This document shows, in pieces, positions 5,061-6,111 of a stretch of 6,111 bases of DNA. The stretch lies in the NCBI GenBank assembly GCA_005791855.1, contig SXUH01000062.1, positions 1-6,111 on the forward strand, given 5' to 3'. The first letter of the stretch is position 1. The number at the start of each line of letters is the position of its first letter. The notes under the pieces were generated by a model that ran no database searches, was not told the DNA's origin, and was given only the letters and a program-made list of their open reading frames with translations. This DNA is from Bdellovibrionales bacterium. GTDB taxonomy: Bacteria; Bdellovibrionota; Bacteriovoracia; Bacteriovoracales; Bacteriovoracaceae. The position numbers and the translations under genes are program-made.

Positions 5061-6111
5061 ATGAAGAGTTCACTCGCTCCCCTCAATTACCACCCCGAAA
5101 AGCTCCCCCGTGAACTCAAGCCGTTCTACATCGGCGCCGATGACAAGGACATCAAACTCATGCTCAGTGACCTGGGCCTTGAGACCCTCGACGACCTCTA
5201 CGCGCACATCTCCCAGGACGTGAAGATGACCGCGGTTCCCATGGCAAAGCACATGGAGTACGAAGAACTCCTGGTGCACGTCAACGATCTGGCGAAGAAA
5301 AATAAACCCAAGCTCTCTTTCCTAGGCGACGGGCTTCCTCAGTACAAGGTCACCGAAGTGGTCGCGCCAGTTTGCGGCATCCGGGGCCTCACCACCGCCT
5401 ACACTCCGTACCAGCCGGAGCGCTCTCAGGGAACGCTGCAGACTCTGTGGATCTACCAGTCTCTCCTGAGCCAGCTCACGGGCTTCGAGGCGATCAACGC
5501 CTCCCTCTACGACCGGTCGACCTGTCTGTACGAAGCCATGAACTGCGCCCTCCGCTTAGTGAAGAATTCCACCACCATCATCGTGGCGAGCACCATCTAC
5601 CCGGGGGACCTGGAGGTCCTCGAGACCCACGCCAGAGAAACCGGGATGAAGATCGTCACCACTCCGGTGAGCGCCCAGACCGGCAAGCTCGACGTCGAGG
5701 CCCTGAAGCGTCTCATGAACACCACGCCGCAGGTCGCGGCGGTGGCCTTCCCGCAGGTGAACAACCTGGGCTGCATCGAGTCCGTCGACGAGATCGTCGA
5801 CCTCTGCTCCAACCACAACATCAAGTCCATCGCCATCGTCGACCCCATGCTCCTGGGCCCGAGCGGCCTCAAGGCCCCGGCCAAGTTCGGCTCGAGGAAC
5901 CAGGGAGCGGACATGGTGGTCGCCGAGGGCCAGCACCTGGCCATCGGACCGAACTTCGGAGGCCCGGGCCTTGGGATCTTCGGGATCCGCTACAACGACC
6001 AGGACAAGATCTCCATCCGCTCCACCGCGGGCCGCTACGTTGGGAAGACCGTGGACCTCAAGGGCCGGGAGTGCAAGGCCCTGATCCTCTCCACCCGTGA
6101 GCAGCACATCC
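5061..6111 (+). CDS. gcvPA: Glycine dehydrogenase (decarboxylating) subunit 1, 3'-truncated by window
   Basis: The first 350 codons of the P-protein of the glycine cleavage system, which decarboxylates glycine and passes the aminomethyl group to lipoylated H-protein. The frame stays open to the window edge. AGGAAG four bases before the ATG fixes the start. Family marks are FLGDG (87-91), TAYTPYQPERSQG (112-124), QLTGFEAINASLYD (138-151), PQVNNLGCIES (231-241), IVDPMLLG (259-266), FGGPGLGIFGIR (299-310) and STREQHI (344-350). These are typical of the PLP-enzyme fold of the N-terminal half (subunit 1); the PLP-binding lysine belongs to the other half (GcvPB). Subunit 1 is usually about 450 residues, so roughly 100 would remain, unless this is a fused full-length P-protein of about 950. 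Some conserved positions differ: the usual GxxxHY(V/I)P stretch reads GLPQYKV, and RSEFYTAYTP reads IRGLTTAYTP. It is transcribed away from the rsmJ cluster. Other gcv genes may follow outside the window. Confidence 0.88.
   Translation, partial: MKSSLAPLNYHPEKLPRELKPFYIGADDKDIKLMLSDLGLETLDDLYAHISQDVKMTAVPMAKHMEYEELLVHVNDLAKKNKPKLSFLGDGLPQYKVTEVVAPVCGIRGLTTAYTPYQPERSQGTLQTLWIYQSLLSQLTGFEAINASLYDRSTCLYEAMNCALRLVKNSTTIIVASTIYPGDLEVLETHARETGMKIVTTPVSAQTGKLDVEALKRLMNTTPQVAAVAFPQVNNLGCIESVDEIVDLCSNHNIKSIAIVDPMLLGPSGLKAPAKFGSRNQGADMVVAEGQHLAIGPNFGGPGLGIFGIRYNDQDKISIRSTAGRYVGKTVDLKGRECKALILSTREQHI

Overview
This 6.1-kb bacterial window holds six protein-coding genes, and five of them can be given a family. 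Coding DNA is fairly G+C rich, with many C- or G-ending codons. The gaps at 1-333, 1539-1742 and 4904-5060 are visibly richer in A+T. Shine-Dalgarno sites (GGAGG, AGGAAG), a bacterial-type AsnRS, a bacterial RsmJ-like methyltransferase and sec signal peptides point to a Gram-negative, proteobacterium-like organism. A Bdellovibrionota/Bacteriovoracia-type genome would fit, but this is a guess: no rRNA or other taxonomic marker is present.

Layout, left to right. 1-372 is non-coding or unassigned. 373-945 (+) encodes a secreted protein made of eight cysteine-paired repeats with the core [FY]xxCRx[DN]YGSVxxC. It meets tail-to-tail, 17 bp between stop codons, a secreted CAP/SCP-domain protein at 963-1538 (-). 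A gap at 1539-1742 holds a possible CAP-gene promoter and a long hairpin just after asnS. Then comes a compact leftward cluster transcribed in the order rsmJ (4187-4903), PfkB-family adenosine-kinase-like gene (3161-4159), asnS (1743-3137). Its gaps are 27 and 23 bp, so it is probably one operon ending at the hairpin. A 157-bp divergent spacer separates it from gcvPA (5061 to the edge, +), the first part of the glycine decarboxylase P-protein.

The right two thirds are housekeeping: rRNA modification, nucleoside phosphorylation, tRNA charging and glycine cleavage. The left end is accessory in character, with two small exported proteins. The most unusual item is the Cys-repeat protein. Its eight units show a nested 2x2x2 duplication, visible in alternating linker lengths (6,8,6,10,6,8,6) and in position-specific residues. 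Differences between its two halves are mostly synonymous, which says it is a real, selected protein. I do not recognise its family.
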